Below are positions 49,271 through 57,605 of a stretch of 64,000 nt of DNA, one piece after another. The stretch comes from Streptomyces caeruleatus (GTDB taxonomy: Bacteria > Actinomycetota > Actinomycetes > Streptomycetales > Streptomycetaceae): NCBI RefSeq assembly GCF_001514235.1, contig NZ_KQ948938.1, positions 124,001 through 188,000 of the forward strand, in the 5' to 3' direction. Each line of letters starts with the position of its first letter. Within the stretch, counting starts at the first letter, position 1. Under the pieces are notes generated by a model. It worked only from the letters and a program-made list of their open reading frames with translations, ran no database searches and was not told the DNA's origin. A program made the translations under genes and the position numbers.

Positions 49271-51318
49271 TCGCTCAGCGGGCAGCTTCCGCAAACAGGC
49301 TGCTTGTCCCGACACAGGTTGTCGCCGATGAACCTGATGGCGGCCATGCGTACGGGTGCATCACGGCCGGCGCCGAGAAGCTTGATGAGGTTGAGCCGCC
49401 CCTCGGTCAGTCGGTTGGTCAGATGCCACTCGTTCTGCTGCACCCTCGCAGCCACCCGCAACGCACTCTGGCTGACCAGCATGATGTCGCCGCCGGCCAG
49501 CAGCCTGAACAACGCGAGCTCAGCCGGCTTGAGCCCCATCAACTTGCTGTGATCAAGGACCGAATCCGCGTCCACCCAGACCTCGGGCCTGTCGACAACC
49601 GGACCGAGTCGGTCTTCCAAACGCTTGCGGACTGCCGCTGTAGGCGCCGCGTTCACGAGGGCGAGGTATAGCTCCCGGGTCAGTTCCTTGAGCCCGGCGA
49701 CACCCTCCATCACGTTGGAGAGCTGCTTCGGGTGCAGCCTGCTTCCCGAGAGCACTGCCATCACGAGAGCCCCGAGTGGCTTCAGCTTCCGGCCGCCGGG
49801 GAACTGGTACCACTGTTCACCCGCGCGCTGCTCCTTGGCCCAGCGGGTCAGTTCCTCACGCACCTTCGGCCACTTGTCCGCGGCCTCGTCCCCCGCGGGA
49901 ACATCCTGCGGCAGAAGAACCCGGGCTGCGGCTTCGCCCAGCAGCGGGGGAACCGCGTTGCCGATCTGCCGGAAGGCGTCGCTCCGCGTACCTGCGAACC
50001 GAAAGCGGTCCGGGAAGGTCTGGATCCTCGCAGCTTCACGCACGGTCAGCGTACGCGGCTCTTCAGGATGGATGTACCAGTAACCATCCTTGGCGATGTG
50101 CGCAGTGATCGTGCGGCTCAACTCGTTCCAGTCCAGCTTCTTGTACTTGTCAGTGAACTGCTGCGCGTCGTACCTCTGGAATTCCTTCTCGTCGTCTTCC
50201 AGCTTCTCGTCAAGCTCGGAGTAGCGAGTTTTGGAATCCATAACTGTGAAGATTTTGAAGTCGTCTTTACGAACCCGCCGCGTCATGTGGTCATGAATTA
50301 CGCCCTTATCCGCTCCTTTGTGCATCTCCTTGGCGAAGGAAGACGGTTTCGGCTCCTGCTGTTCGTCGTAGTCGCCGACTCGGGCGCCCACCGCTTGCAA
50401 AGGCTCCGGGTTGAGCGCAGGAAGGTCGCCGATGGCATCCCGAAGGGAGGTCTGTTTCTTCGGCTTACCCCACGGGAAGCCGCCTCCGTCTCTCCGCGCG
50501 AGCAGGATCAGGCGCTTCCTGTGCTGCGGCACGCGGTAGTTCCACGCATCGACGAGGCGCACCTGGGTCACGTACCCGAGACTCTCCAGCCTTGCCTCGA
50601 TGATGCGGATCACGCTGAAATCATCGCCGAGCCCCATGTCAGGGACGTTCTCCATGAGGACGGCACGTGGAAGGAGCCGCTCCACCACGTCGACATAGGC
50701 CCGCCAGAGTTCCTTTCGGAGATCATGCGGGTCACGGTTGTGATACTCGACCAAGTGCCGGATTTTGCTGCGTCCGGCACGACTGAACGGCTGGCATGGG
50801 GGCCCTCCCGCCACGAGATCGATCTCGGCGCCGGAGTCAAGGATTCGCTGGACGAATTCGCCTCGCTGGTCGTCGTCCCCGAGGTCGACGCAAAGGCTCA
50901 TTCCCGGGAAGTTCGCTGCATGTGTCTCGCGGGCCCGCTCGTCGAAGTCCACGGCCGCAGCGGTGGTCCACCCGGCCCTCTGAAGGCCCAGGCTCAGCCC
51001 GCCGGCGCCCGAGAAGAGGTCGACAGCCAGGCGCTTGTCTTTTCCGTAACCGGACTGAACCCATTTCCTGAAATCATCCGGCTCACAGTGGTGCCTGTGC
51101 TTATCCAGTTCGAGGCAGTCGCTTCGCTCCAGGGGCACGCCATACGTGCTTGATGCCCCCTTCTCCTTCGCCACGACCCACTCCTCCGTACTGTCGACCT
51201 GAACGACCTCCAGGAGATCACGCACGACACTGCGGAGGCAAGGCTCCCGGCCGGTTTCCGCCGCCGTAAAGCGTCGTTGGTCCTGCGGGTGACCTGCCCA
51301 GTGAACACCGCTGTTCAC
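49198..51318 (-). CDS. Cytosine-5 DNA methyltransferase fused to EndoIII-like [4Fe-4S] domain
   Basis: A 706-residue protein. Methyltransferase motifs are complete: DLFSGAGGLSLGL (I, about 99-111), GGPPCQPFSRAGR (IV), MENVPDMG (VI), QHRKRLILLARR (VIII), LTVREAARIQTFPDRF (IX) and QIGNAVPP (X). The C-terminal 200 residues are not part of Dcm. They end with cysteines 669, 676, 679 and 685 spaced C-x6-C-x2-C-x5-C, exactly the iron-sulfur loop of endonuclease III. The helix before it (SQSALRVAARV, about 616) stands where EndoIII has its catalytic aspartate (VDTHIFRV), here missing, so DNA binding without glycosylase activity is likely. Start GTG 51318 is uncertain; GTG 51177 is an alternative. Confidence 0.9.
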   Translation of the reverse strand: MNSGVHWAGHPQDQRRFTAAETGREPCLRSVVRDLLEVVQVDSTEEWVVAKEKGASSTYGVPLERSDCLELDKHRHHCEPDDFRKWVQSGYGKDKRLAVDLFSGAGGLSLGLQRAGWTTAAAVDFDERARETHAANFPGMSLCVDLGDDDQRGEFVQRILDSGAEIDLVAGGPPCQPFSRAGRSKIRHLVEYHNRDPHDLRKELWRAYVDVVERLLPRAVLMENVPDMGLGDDFSVIRIIEARLESLGYVTQVRLVDAWNYRVPQHRKRLILLARRDGGGFPWGKPKKQTSLRDAIGDLPALNPEPLQAVGARVGDYDEQQEPKPSSFAKEMHKGADKGVIHDHMTRRVRKDDFKIFTVMDSKTRYSELDEKLEDDEKEFQRYDAQQFTDKYKKLDWNELSRTITAHIAKDGYWYIHPEEPRTLTVREAARIQTFPDRFRFAGTRSDAFRQIGNAVPPLLGEAAARVLLPQDVPAGDEAADKWPKVREELTRWAKEQRAGEQWYQFPGGRKLKPLGALVMAVLSGSRLHPKQLSNVMEGVAGLKELTRELYLALVNAAPTAAVRKRLEDRLGPVVDRPEVWVDADSVLDHSKLMGLKPAELALFRLLAGGDIMLVSQSALRVAARVQQNEWHLTNRLTEGRLNLIKLLGAGRDAPVRMAAIRFIGDNLCRDKQPVCGSCPLSDYCPTRPQEDEGTEATFDVALTAG

Positions 51319-51648
51319 TCAGCGTGCCCCATTGGCCACTTTTAGCAGTGCTCTCCTCTTGATCCACCCCATGTTAGAGGACGCGTCTCGGTCATTCCTC
51401 GCGATCGCCCGGTTCTGAAGGCGGCAGGTCCATGAACGCCATCTGCTCAACGAGCCCCCGAACCAGAAGGCACGTTCGATCACGAGGCTGCGCCTCTGTC
51501 ATGAGGCTGCAACTGCCTCAAACCGCCGCCCCGTTGCGCGTACTGCCCAAATCTCCTGAGCACCGCTTCTAGTGCCCTCTCCGCCGTTAAGATCGCAGCT
51601 GGTACCCCTCGGGCTGGGGTGCGGGCACGAAGCGACCAGAGGGGGAGC
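51319..51648. promoter_or_regulatory. Divergent promoter region of the methyltransferase and the GHKL/kinase operon
   Basis: A 330-bp gap between the divergent starts at 51318 and 51649. Two short imperfect palindromes with the shared core GAGGCTGC (near 51484 and 51505) lie in its centre, and there are AT-rich patches (CACTTTTAGCAG and CCGTTAAGATC). No gene is visible. The promoters for both transcripts must be here. Confidence 0.45.
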
Positions 51649-53892
51649 GTGGACTCCGAGAACACGCAGGCGTTCCTACGTCCCCGTGCGCGCCTGATGA
51701 GCACACTCGGCGAAGAACTGATCAGTAACGAGCGGGTGGCGCTCACCGAGCTGGTCAAGAACGCCTACGACGCTGATGCCAGCCTGGTTGTGATCAGGTT
51801 CACCGGACCGTTGGAAGAGGGCTACGGTTCGATCGAGGTCTGGGACGACGGGCATGGCATGTCCCCCGAGACCGTCCGGGACGCCTGGATGGAAATCGCC
51901 ACACCGTTCCGGCACCGCGCCCCGCGCAGCGAGCGGTTCGGGCGGCGTGTGCTTGGCGCGAAGGGGATCGGGCGTTTCTCTGCGGCCCGCCTCGGCGCCG
52001 TGACCGCGATCACGAGCCGCAGGGCCGGCGGCCCCGAAGTGAACATCCGGCTCGACTGGAGCGACTTCGCCGCCGAGAATGCCTACCTCGACCAAGTGCC
52101 GGTCCAGTGGAACGTGGGCGCTCCCGAGGTGTTCGCCGACAACGGTCCAGCGCGACGGCTCTTCGACGAGGTGACAGCTGCTTTCCGCACCAGCGAGAGC
52201 CAGGCCGCCTGGATGGGCTCCCACGGCACCCTCGTCCGGCTCGAAGGGCTTAGGCAGGACTGGGAGACCGAGTCGGTGGAGAGCCTGAAGCGGTCCCTGT
52301 CCCGGCTACTCCCGCCTGCCCCTCCTGCGGAACTGGACGTACACGACCAGCCGGAGTTCGCGATCTACCTCTCCTTCCCGACTGGGCCGTTGGACCATCA
52401 CACCGGTTTCGTCGGTGCCAGTGAGGCTCTGGCGCACCCGCACTACCGCCTCATAGGGACCATCGACGGCAACGGTCTGGCCGACCTGACCATGACCAAC
52501 CTGACGTCCGGGCAGTCGGAGACCCTGAATCAGTACCTCTTCCCACCACATGGGAAGGCGCCCAAGTGCGGCCCCCTGAAGCTCGACCTCCGTACCTGGG
52601 ACCTCGACTCGGCGTCCCTCAAGGAGATGCTCAACATCGATCTCGGGGCCCGCAACATCACCGAGGTCCGTAAGCTGATCAAGGACAACAGCGGTGTCAC
52701 CCTCTACCGGGACGGCTTCCGTGTGCAGCCTTTCGGCGAGGCCGACTTCGACTGGCTGCGCTTCGACCTCCGCCGCGTGAACAACCCCACCATGCGGTTC
52801 TCCAACAACCAGGTCGCGGGTTTCGTCTACATATCGGCGGACGGTAACCCCGGGCTTCGGGACCGGTCGCACCGGGAAGGGCTCATCGACTCCCCGGAAT
52901 ACGAGGACCTGAAGGGTGTCCTGACCCAGGCCGTGAGCCGACTCGAGACCTGGCGTTACGGGCTGCGCCGTCCGAAGGGCCGTGAGCCGGGTCCGATCAC
53001 GGTGGACGGGCCCTCCGGTGCTGGAAGCGACCGCCACGGCCTGTTCCAGAACTTCACCCTCTCGTCGGTCCGGGATGTCGTCAACTCGAAGTACCCGGAC
53101 GACACCGAGTTGAGCCGCGCACTGGAGGAGGCCCAGGAAACGATCGACGAGAGCGTCGAGAAGGTCCAGGAGATCCTCTCGCAGTTCTCACGCCTCGCGA
53201 CTCTGGGAGCGCTGGTCGACGTTGTACTGCACGACGGTCGAACAGCGCTGACCAGGATCGCTTACGTCCTCCGTCGGCTGAACAAGCTGGCGGGCCGTAA
53301 GCGCGACGAGGACGAACAGCTCGCCTCCGCCCTCACGAAGATGCACGTCGACCTCACTGCGCAGGAACAGGCTCTGGACCGGCTCTTCGCCCGCGTCGAG
53401 CCGCTGAGCGGCCGGCGCCGAGGTCGCCCCCGCGCTCTGTCCCTCCAGGCCGCGATCGACGAGGCCGTCGCGGTCCACGAGGGCACGCTGGAGAAGCACG
53501 GCATCACCATCACCGTCAGCGGCGAGGACGTGACGGTGACGGCCGACCCCGGTGACATCTCCCAGGTGGTCCACAACCTCGTAGGGAACTCGATCTACTG
53601 GCTCTCCACCCTGCCCGAGGGGATGGAGCGCACCATCCTCATCGAGACGAGGCGGACGCCCGAGGACGAGGTCGACATCGACGTGAGCGACAGCGGCCCC
53701 GGAGTACGTGAGGAGATCCAAGAGATGATCTTCGATACGTACTTCAGCGACAAGGAGGACGGCATCGGGCTGGGCCTCAGCATCGCCGGCAGCGTCGTGA
53801 AGGACTTCTACGACGGCGACCTGTCCCTGGTGACACCGGGACCCCTCGCCGGAGCCACGTTCAGGGCAAGACTACGAAGGAGAGTTGGGTGA
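51649..53892 (+). CDS. Hybrid GHKL protein: N-terminal MORC/HSP90-like ATPase plus C-terminal histidine kinase
   Basis: A 747-residue protein from GTG 51649 with AGGGGGA 4 nt upstream. The first Bergerat fold has N-box ALTELVKNAYDADAS (about 30-44), DDGHGM and GAKGIGRFSAARLG, as in MORC/HSP90 proteins. After a long middle comes a kinase-like C-terminus: a dimerisation helix with the candidate phosphorylated histidine in LATLGALVDVVLHDGRTALTRI (about 528), second N-box VVHNLVGNSIYWL (about 640), DSGPGV and GIGLGLSIAGSVV. Two ATP-binding folds in one chain are rare. Having no membrane helix, it senses something in the cytoplasm. The stop overlaps the response-regulator GTG. Confidence 0.85.
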   Translation: MDSENTQAFLRPRARLMSTLGEELISNERVALTELVKNAYDADASLVVIRFTGPLEEGYGSIEVWDDGHGMSPETVRDAWMEIATPFRHRAPRSERFGRRVLGAKGIGRFSAARLGAVTAITSRRAGGPEVNIRLDWSDFAAENAYLDQVPVQWNVGAPEVFADNGPARRLFDEVTAAFRTSESQAAWMGSHGTLVRLEGLRQDWETESVESLKRSLSRLLPPAPPAELDVHDQPEFAIYLSFPTGPLDHHTGFVGASEALAHPHYRLIGTIDGNGLADLTMTNLTSGQSETLNQYLFPPHGKAPKCGPLKLDLRTWDLDSASLKEMLNIDLGARNITEVRKLIKDNSGVTLYRDGFRVQPFGEADFDWLRFDLRRVNNPTMRFSNNQVAGFVYISADGNPGLRDRSHREGLIDSPEYEDLKGVLTQAVSRLETWRYGLRRPKGREPGPITVDGPSGAGSDRHGLFQNFTLSSVRDVVNSKYPDDTELSRALEEAQETIDESVEKVQEILSQFSRLATLGALVDVVLHDGRTALTRIAYVLRRLNKLAGRKRDEDEQLASALTKMHVDLTAQEQALDRLFARVEPLSGRRRGRPRALSLQAAIDEAVAVHEGTLEKHGITITVSGEDVTVTADPGDISQVVHNLVGNSIYWLSTLPEGMERTILIETRRTPEDEVDIDVSDSGPGVREEIQEMIFDTYFSDKEDGIGLGLSIAGSVVKDFYDGDLSLVTPGPLAGATFRARLRRRVG

Positions 53893-55127
53893 CGGACGGG
53901 GGCGCGGTGTACCGGGTCTTGATCGTCGAGGACGAGGTGGACATCGCGGAGGAACTGTCCGAGATGCTCGGGGAGGAGCTGTCGGACCTCGGAACGCTCG
54001 ACATCCAGGTCGAGAACGATTTTGACGAAGCTGAACGCCTTCTGGAAACCCAGGCGTTCGATCTTGTCGTGCTGGACGTCAGGGACGCGACACGTGGTGC
54101 CTCCCCCGCGCACCCGAACCTGCAGGGCCGTGAACTGTACGACCGGATAGCCAAGACCCGCTGGGTGCCGGTCGTGTTCTGCACCGGCCTCGCGGAGCAG
54201 GTGAGCGACCTGGCCCAGCCGCCCCTCATCCAGGTGGTCCCCAAGAACCGGCTGGACGACGCCGTCACCGCGATCCGGGATGGCCTTGAATCCGGTGTCC
54301 CGGTCCTCACCCGGCACATCACCGCTCTCGTGGACGAGCACGTGCGCGGATTCCTGAGGGACGAGATCGCCCCGAACTGGGACCGGCTCGCGGCTGCCGA
54401 CCGTAGTCAGATCGCCCCTGCCCTCGTGCACCGCCTCGCAGCCTGGCTGAAGGAGAACGCGGTCGAGGCCCTCGGAGCAGCGCTCGGTTCCTCCGAGGAC
54501 CGCGTGATGGGACACGCGTCGACCGCCCGGATGTACTTGATGCCACCGGTCACGAAGCACGTGACCGCGGCAGACCTTCTGCAGGACCCCCAGGGCGGCT
54601 GGTGGGTTGTGCTTACGCCTGCGTGCGACCTCTACGAGGACGTGCCCGGCGTCGGCAAGCGTGTGGCCAAGGCCGAGTACGTGCGTCTCGCCAAGGCGGT
54701 TCCGCTGAGCGAAGCGCCCTTGATCATGCGTTGGATCGAGGCCGGATCTCCCGTCAAGGGGAGCCAGGAGCGGAACGCGGCTCTGGAGATGTTCCGCGAC
54801 AACAACGCCCGTTACCGGATTCTGCCCAAGTACCTCGACATCCCGGACCTTCTGGTCGACTTCGAGATCGTGCAGTCTGTTCTCTTGGAAGACGTCCGCC
54901 TGTGGACCCGCGTCGCCACGCTGGACAGCCCGTTCGCCGAGGCCATGCTGACATCGCACGGGCACACCGTGGCCAGGATCGGCACTCCGCTCGTCGACTT
55001 CGAGAACATCAAGCAGTCCCTAGGACTGGACGGAAAGGGGAAGGCCGCGGACCAGAACCCGGTACCGAACCCTCGTACCACGACGATGGACGCCAAGCAC
55101 GAGGCGGACAACGTCACGAGCAAATGA
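53889..55127 (+). CDS. Response regulator with receiver domain and unknown C-terminal effector
   Basis: A 412-residue protein from GTG 53889 (GTGA overlap). The receiver domain occupies residues about 8-130, with acidic pocket VLIVEDEVDIAEEL, the phosphate-accepting aspartate in LVVLDVRD (about 63), a conserved Thr/Ser in VVFCTGLAE and a lysine in VVPKNRLDD (about 118). The C-terminal 280 residues are not a DNA-binding domain. They are helical and then alpha/beta (WWVVLTPACDLYEDV, then RYRILPKYLDIPDLLVDFEIVQSVLL), without a known family. The partner hybrid kinase gene is directly upstream, so phosphotransfer to an effector is expected. Confidence 0.8.
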   Translation: MTDGGAVYRVLIVEDEVDIAEELSEMLGEELSDLGTLDIQVENDFDEAERLLETQAFDLVVLDVRDATRGASPAHPNLQGRELYDRIAKTRWVPVVFCTGLAEQVSDLAQPPLIQVVPKNRLDDAVTAIRDGLESGVPVLTRHITALVDEHVRGFLRDEIAPNWDRLAAADRSQIAPALVHRLAAWLKENAVEALGAALGSSEDRVMGHASTARMYLMPPVTKHVTAADLLQDPQGGWWVVLTPACDLYEDVPGVGKRVAKAEYVRLAKAVPLSEAPLIMRWIEAGSPVKGSQERNAALEMFRDNNARYRILPKYLDIPDLLVDFEIVQSVLLEDVRLWTRVATLDSPFAEAMLTSHGHTVARIGTPLVDFENIKQSLGLDGKGKAADQNPVPNPRTTTMDAKHEADNVTSK

Positions 55128-55372
55128 AGCGAGGGCGCCGAGCCCCTGCTCGTATTGTCCGATGGTGACAACCCTGCTGCAGGTAGGGAGTTGGGGTCGC
55201 TGTCCGGGAGTGGAGTGTCACCGGCGGCGACCAGGGGAGCGCAAGGGGAGCGCGGACGCCTTTGGACGGTGCAACACGGGGTACGAACAGCGGGACCGCG
55301 ACACGTGCTCTGATCTGGGAAAACGGGATCTGGTACGACCACGGATCACAACCCGGCACGATCCCTATCGGT
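55128..55372. other. Non-coding stretch left of the att core
   Basis: No gene is seen. AGGGGAGCGC occurs twice in tandem (55233-55242 and 55244-55253), the kind of short direct repeat found as integrase arm sites near att cores. The segment would be the left arm of the junction if 55373-55417 is attR of the left element. Arm-site function is inferred. Confidence 0.4.
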
Positions 55373-55417
55373 CTCGTAATGCGTAGGTCTCGGGTTCGAA
55401 TCCCGAAGGCGGCTCCA
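55373..55417 (+). other. tRNA-Thr(CGU) 3' fragment, attachment-site core
   Basis: The stretch runs from the anticodon loop CTCGTAA (55373-55379) through the 3' anticodon stem TGCGT, variable loop AGGTC, T-stem/loop TCGGG-TTCGAAT-CCCGA and acceptor strand AGGCGGC to T-CCA (55414-55417). The sequence upstream cannot pair with the anticodon stem (TCGGT instead of ACGCA), and no GCCGCCT 5' acceptor strand lies within 120 bp. It is therefore a 45-nt fragment, the usual product of tyrosine-recombinase integration at a tRNA gene. The integrase gene lies on its 3' side. Confidence 0.85.
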
Positions 55418-55426
55418 CCTGTGACC

Positions 55427-55450
55427 AGCGGTTTCCTTCGGGGAGCCGCT
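55427..55450 (+). terminator. tRNA-type hairpin terminator with TTCG loop
   Basis: AGCGGTTTCC (55427-55436) pairs over 10 bp (with G-U wobbles) with GGGAGCCGCT (55441-55450) around a TTCG tetraloop, followed by GTTCTGCTTT. It begins 9 bp after the tRNA CCA and looks like the original tRNA terminator, carried in the att region of the right-hand element. Confidence 0.75.
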
Positions 55451-55510
55451 GTTCTGCTTTCGGCCTAGTTGCAGCGCCAGTTGCCATTGCCACAATCGCC
55501 GATACAAAGT

Positions 55511-56824
55511 TCAGCCCCACAGCGCGTCCCCCATCCGCTTCGCCGCATCGTTCGCGAGGACCGAGGCGACGTGCGTGTAGCGGGTCATCATCCGCATGGA
55601 GCTGTGACCGAGGATCTCCATCACGACCCGGGGGCTCACCCCGGCCTCGATCAGCAGCGTGCCCGCGGTGTGCCGGTTGTCGTGCACCCGCGCGTCCCGG
55701 AGGCCGGCCGCTTCGAGGATGGCCTTGAACTCTTCCCAGTCCATCCGCGGATCGATCGGCTTCCCGTTCGGCTGGCAGAACACGAGGTCGTGTTCCTCCC
55801 ACAGCTCCCCGGCCGCCAGGCGCTCGCGCAGCTGCTCCGCGCGGTGCGCCTTCAGCAGCGGGACCAGCGGTGGCGGGATGGGCGCCAGGCGCTTGTTCTT
55901 GCCCTTCGGCTCCCGGAACACGAGGCCGCCGCCCGTACGCTCCGGGCACGCCTTCGCGTGGTCCGTGCAGTCCTTCGGGCATGGCTTCGGGCACCCGCGC
56001 TTGTACTCCTTGTGGACGGTGCAGTTCTTCCGGCACGCCTTCCGGTGGTGCTTCGCCCCGCAGGCGTGCGCGTCCTCGCAGCCGTGCTGCCACGTCAGCC
56101 GCTGCAACTGCCACCAGATCTTCGCGACCCCGTTGTCCAGGTCGATGTACTTCCAGCGCAGCCCGAGCGCCTCACCCTGCCGTAGGCCCAGCGCGAGGGC
56201 GACTGACCAGCGGGCGCCGTTGCGGCGGTCGGCTGCCTCGGCAAGCAGGGCGCGGGCCTCCTCCTGGGTGAACGGCTCGATCTCCTCCTCGGCGGCCTGC
56301 GGCGGCTCGACGAGGGTGGCGACGTTCCGCGTCACAATCTCCCGTTGCATGGCCACCTTCAGCGCGCGGGCGATGATGCGGTGCGTCTTCAGCACGGTGC
56401 CGGACGCGAGGCCCTGCTTGATCATGCTGAGGTACAGGGCATCGAGGTGCTCGGCGCCGAGCTTGTCGACGCGGTGCTTCCCAATCCCGGGGAACAGGTA
56501 CAGGCGGCACTTCGAGCGGTAGTCGTCCAGCGTCCGAGGGCTCATGGTCCCGTCGGCCACCTTCCGCGCGCAGGCCGTGTCCATCCATGTGGTCAGCCAC
56601 TGCTCGATGGTCGGCGGGCGGCCGGCCTTCTTCGTCTTGCCCGCGTCGCGCTCGCGCTCCAGCTGGCGCACCTTCGCGCGTACGACGGCCTCGTCCGAGC
56701 CCATGCGGTGGCGTCGGTCGGGGGCGCCGTTGGCCTTGACGCCGACGGTTACCCAGCCGTGCCACTTCCCGTCCGACTCGGAGAAGTAGACCGAGGACTC
56801 CCCGTTACCGCGCCGGCCGCTCAT
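55511..56824 (-). CDS. int: Tyrosine site-specific integrase with cysteine-rich insertion
   Basis: A 437-residue protein from ATG 56824, overlapping the upstream stop (ATGA); an upstream extension to 56965 lacks coding character. It has an N-terminal arm-binding region, a SAM-like core-binding domain (IEQWLTTWMDTACARKV) and a catalytic domain with R in LGLRQGEALGLRW, H-x-x-R in VHDNRHTAGT, H in EILGHSSMRM and the nucleophile in TRYTHV. Between the first arginine and the HxxR box lies an insertion of about 50 residues with ten cysteines (from HGCEDAHACGAKHHRKAC to CTDHAKACPE), likely zinc-binding. It ends 94 bp from the tRNA fragment, as expected for the enzyme acting there. Confidence 0.9.
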   Translation of the reverse strand: MSGRRGNGESSVYFSESDGKWHGWVTVGVKANGAPDRRHRMGSDEAVVRAKVRQLERERDAGKTKKAGRPPTIEQWLTTWMDTACARKVADGTMSPRTLDDYRSKCRLYLFPGIGKHRVDKLGAEHLDALYLSMIKQGLASGTVLKTHRIIARALKVAMQREIVTRNVATLVEPPQAAEEEIEPFTQEEARALLAEAADRRNGARWSVALALGLRQGEALGLRWKYIDLDNGVAKIWWQLQRLTWQHGCEDAHACGAKHHRKACRKNCTVHKEYKRGCPKPCPKDCTDHAKACPERTGGGLVFREPKGKNKRLAPIPPPLVPLLKAHRAEQLRERLAAGELWEEHDLVFCQPNGKPIDPRMDWEEFKAILEAAGLRDARVHDNRHTAGTLLIEAGVSPRVVMEILGHSSMRMMTRYTHVASVLANDAAKRMGDALWG

Positions 56825-57465
56825 CCCGCCCGCCCTGGACGTCCCGGAGGCAGGAAGCCGCGCTGTCGGGCGTTGGAGATCCACCGGCGCACTGTGGCCA
56901 CGGGGGCGCCTGTCTGCTCGGCGATGACCGTTGCTGGTGCGGAGTGCTTGGCCGCGACGAGCCACCGGTACGTTCCGGCGAGGTCGCTCAGGAACTCATC
57001 GGTGATACGTCCGTCTGGCTTGGCCAACGGCGGCGGCTCCGCGCCCGGGTCGGCCGTCTCCGTGCCGAGCAGGAACATCGCCTTGGGCATCGGGTGTACC
57101 TCAGGGTCGTCCGCTGCACGCACTTCGTCGGGCGTTCCGAAGTGCCGTTCCAGCTGCACAACGCTGACGGGCTCCACGTCGGCCGGCTCCAGCAGAGTGT
57201 CCCTGTACCAGTTGCGGCCCGTCCCGGGGAGGACGCTCGGGTCGTTGGCGACGTCCTCCACACCCTTGAACGGCACGTCACGCCACACGTGGGTGCTGAT
57301 CGGTGACTCGCTGTCCATGACCACCGTGTGGACGTTCAGCCGCTGGTGAGCGCCGCCCCCGGAGTAACGAAGGTGCATGTAGACCGTCGTGTCATCAACG
57401 GGGTGAGTGGCTCGCACCCACCCGCCGGGGGCGCACCAAACGCGCCAGGCAGTCGCATCCGTCAT
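56821..57465 (-). CDS. Hypothetical protein with C-terminal helix-turn-helix
   Basis: A 214-residue protein from ATG 57465. The N-terminal part is beta-rich (WRVWCAPGGWVRATHPVDDTTVYMHL, then NVHTVVMDSES). The C-terminal 55 residues (LAGTYRWLVAAKHSAPATVIAEQTGAPVATVRRWISNARQRGFLPPG) are a clear HTH that would bind DNA. It overlaps the integrase start by 4 bp, so it may regulate int or act in recombination directionality. The start could be a few codons upstream. Confidence 0.65.
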   Translation of the reverse strand: MTDATAWRVWCAPGGWVRATHPVDDTTVYMHLRYSGGGAHQRLNVHTVVMDSESPISTHVWRDVPFKGVEDVANDPSVLPGTGRNWYRDTLLEPADVEPVSVVQLERHFGTPDEVRAADDPEVHPMPKAMFLLGTETADPGAEPPPLAKPDGRITDEFLSDLAGTYRWLVAAKHSAPATVIAEQTGAPVATVRRWISNARQRGFLPPGRPGRAG

Positions 57466-57605
57466 GGCGCTCAGCATGGCAGTGAGCAACTGAATGCGCA
57501 ACCTGCGTGAACAACCTGGACACCCTTGCATGACCTGCTGCGACCCTGTACCTTCGAGTGAGCAACCTGGTTGATTGGTCAGCCAGCCGTTTCACTGGAG
57601 ATCGC

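Larger units (their letters stand above)
4402..55417. mobile_element. Integrative and conjugative element with T4SS and defence island (right end at tRNA-Thr fragment)
   Basis: The region carries replication genes (4.9-6.5 kb), MobC, an oriT-like hairpin array and a relaxase (8.6-10.9 kb), a VirB/VirD4-type conjugation operon (25-38.4 kb) and a defence island (39-55.1 kb). The right end is placed at the tRNA-Thr 3' fragment (55373-55417), which has the orientation expected for an attR junction. The left limit given here is only the start of the first clearly element-like feature. The complete tRNA and this element's own integrase are not in view and should lie further left. Conjugation through a T4SS, rather than a single FtsK-like TraB, sets it apart from classical actinomycete AICEs. 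Confidence 0.6.
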
